A stretch of 49,216 nt of DNA. Origin: Candidatus Woesearchaeota archaeon (GTDB lineage: Archaea; Nanobdellota; Nanobdellia; SCGC-AAA011-G17; JAGVZY01). Of this stretch, positions 48,995-49,216 are shown piece after piece. Numbering within the stretch: the stretch's first letter is position 1; each line of letters opens with the position of its first letter. The stretch is taken from NCBI GenBank assembly GCA_018302225.1, contig JAGVZY010000014.1, positions 1-49,216 of the forward strand. Direction: 5' to 3'. A program made the position numbers and the translations under genes. The notes beneath the pieces are model-generated. The model worked only from the letters and a program-made list of their open reading frames with translations, was not told the origin of the DNA and did no database searches.

Positions 48995-49216
48995 ATGAAC
49001 AAACGTCAATGGTTTGTGTTTGCAGTAGGAGCATTAGTTTTGAGTTTTTTTCTTGAATTATTATCTTTAAGTTGGGGAAAAACTTGTACTGCCTTAACAT
49101 CCAGTAGCCTTTATACTGCTTGTATAATAAAAGAACAAAGTTACACCCTATCTGCAATTATCTTCGTTTTTGTTGCACTAACCTTTTTTATCTGTGCTTC
49201 ACTTGAAAAACAAAAG
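48995..49216 (+). CDS. Membrane protein, 3' end outside the window
   Basis: The frame is open for 74 codons to the window edge. It has two hydrophobic helices (about 6-25 and 52-70) separated by a loop with two Cys (WGKTCTALTSSSLYTACIIKEQ) that could form a disulfide. A TTTATAAGG TATA box lies about 30 bases upstream, so the mRNA is probably leaderless. The product is incomplete and the family cannot be named. Confidence 0.55.
   Translation, partial: MNKRQWFVFAVGALVLSFFLELLSLSWGKTCTALTSSSLYTACIIKEQSYTLSAIIFVFVALTFFICASLEKQK

Noticed and set aside
1-49216. CRISPR arrays, rRNA and tRNA genes
   Set aside because: No regularly spaced identical repeats and no rRNA- or tRNA-like sequence were seen on either strand.

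Overview
This window looks like a chromosomal segment of an A+T-rich archaeon, most likely a DPANN lineage close to Pacearchaeota or Woesearchaeota. The basis is an exosome/proteasome supercluster (rnp2, psmA, SDO1/SBDS, rrp4, rrp41, rrp42, with rpoK behind it), Kae1, an archaeal CCA-adding enzyme, Lhr-type and XPD-type helicases, an archaeal type IV pilus cluster, secreted proteins with an ITGKA-type segment, and leaderless genes placed 25-30 nt behind AAAGGTTTATAWA promoters. No rRNA, tRNA or CRISPR array was found. The lineage is inference; no marker phylogeny could be run.

Layout. 1-1.6 kb: a DDE transposase whose zinc-ribbon start is out of frame by one base, divergent from an AbrB-like regulator and two tiny membrane genes, with three copies of an operator-like motif between them. 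1.6-5.2 kb: kae1, a membrane protein, a coiled-coil gene, a frameshifted and truncated secretion-ATPase N-domain, a glutaredoxin and a DUF5652 protein. 5.2-7.6 kb: a G+C-richer accessory block (ArsR, two SHOCT membrane proteins, DsrE-like) flanked by two promoters with related palindromes, a candidate structured RNA and a decayed gene. 7.6-14.4 kb: housekeeping (endonuclease IV-like, CCA-adding enzyme, phosphoesterase plus Lhr helicase). 14.6-22 kb: a type IV pilus locus with a Cys-rich secreted protein, four pilin-like proteins, the ATPase, a coiled-coil protein and two TadC/FlaJ-like membrane proteins.

22.4-24.5 kb is accessory island 1: tiny minus-strand genes with strong Shine-Dalgarno sites, bacterial-looking hairpin terminators and a densely folded non-coding stretch. 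24.6-31.2 kb: a HerA/VirB4-like ATPase with a coiled-coil partner, an Era-like GTPase/DUF2073/zinc-ribbon trio, an XPD-like helicase and rpoK. 31.3-35.3 kb: the exosome/proteasome supercluster, ending in four tandem hairpins. 35.4-39.3 kb is accessory island 2: plus-strand genes of unknown function, several membrane-bound, again with strong Shine-Dalgarno sites and hairpin terminators. The two islands end, in opposite orientations, in the same order: terminator, then an identical 18-base A+T-rich dyad.

39.4-45.7 kb: a large secreted subtilisin, a Cys-rich membrane protein, an M2/M3-like metallopeptidase and a zinc-ribbon protein. 45.7-48.3 kb: a tyrosine recombinase and a winged-helix/RelE toxin-antitoxin pair, each bounded by copies of one related intergenic repeat (A, B, C), resembling a small cassette array. 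48.3-49.2 kb: a zinc-finger-like protein, two overlapping ribbon-helix-helix-like genes with a palindromic operator, and a membrane protein cut by the window edge.

The strongest candidates for undescribed biology are the repeat-bounded recombinase/toxin-antitoxin array (45.7-48.3 kb), the paired islands with bacterial-type expression signals, and several structured non-coding stretches (5.29-5.48, 23.0-23.2 and 31.26-31.34 kb).
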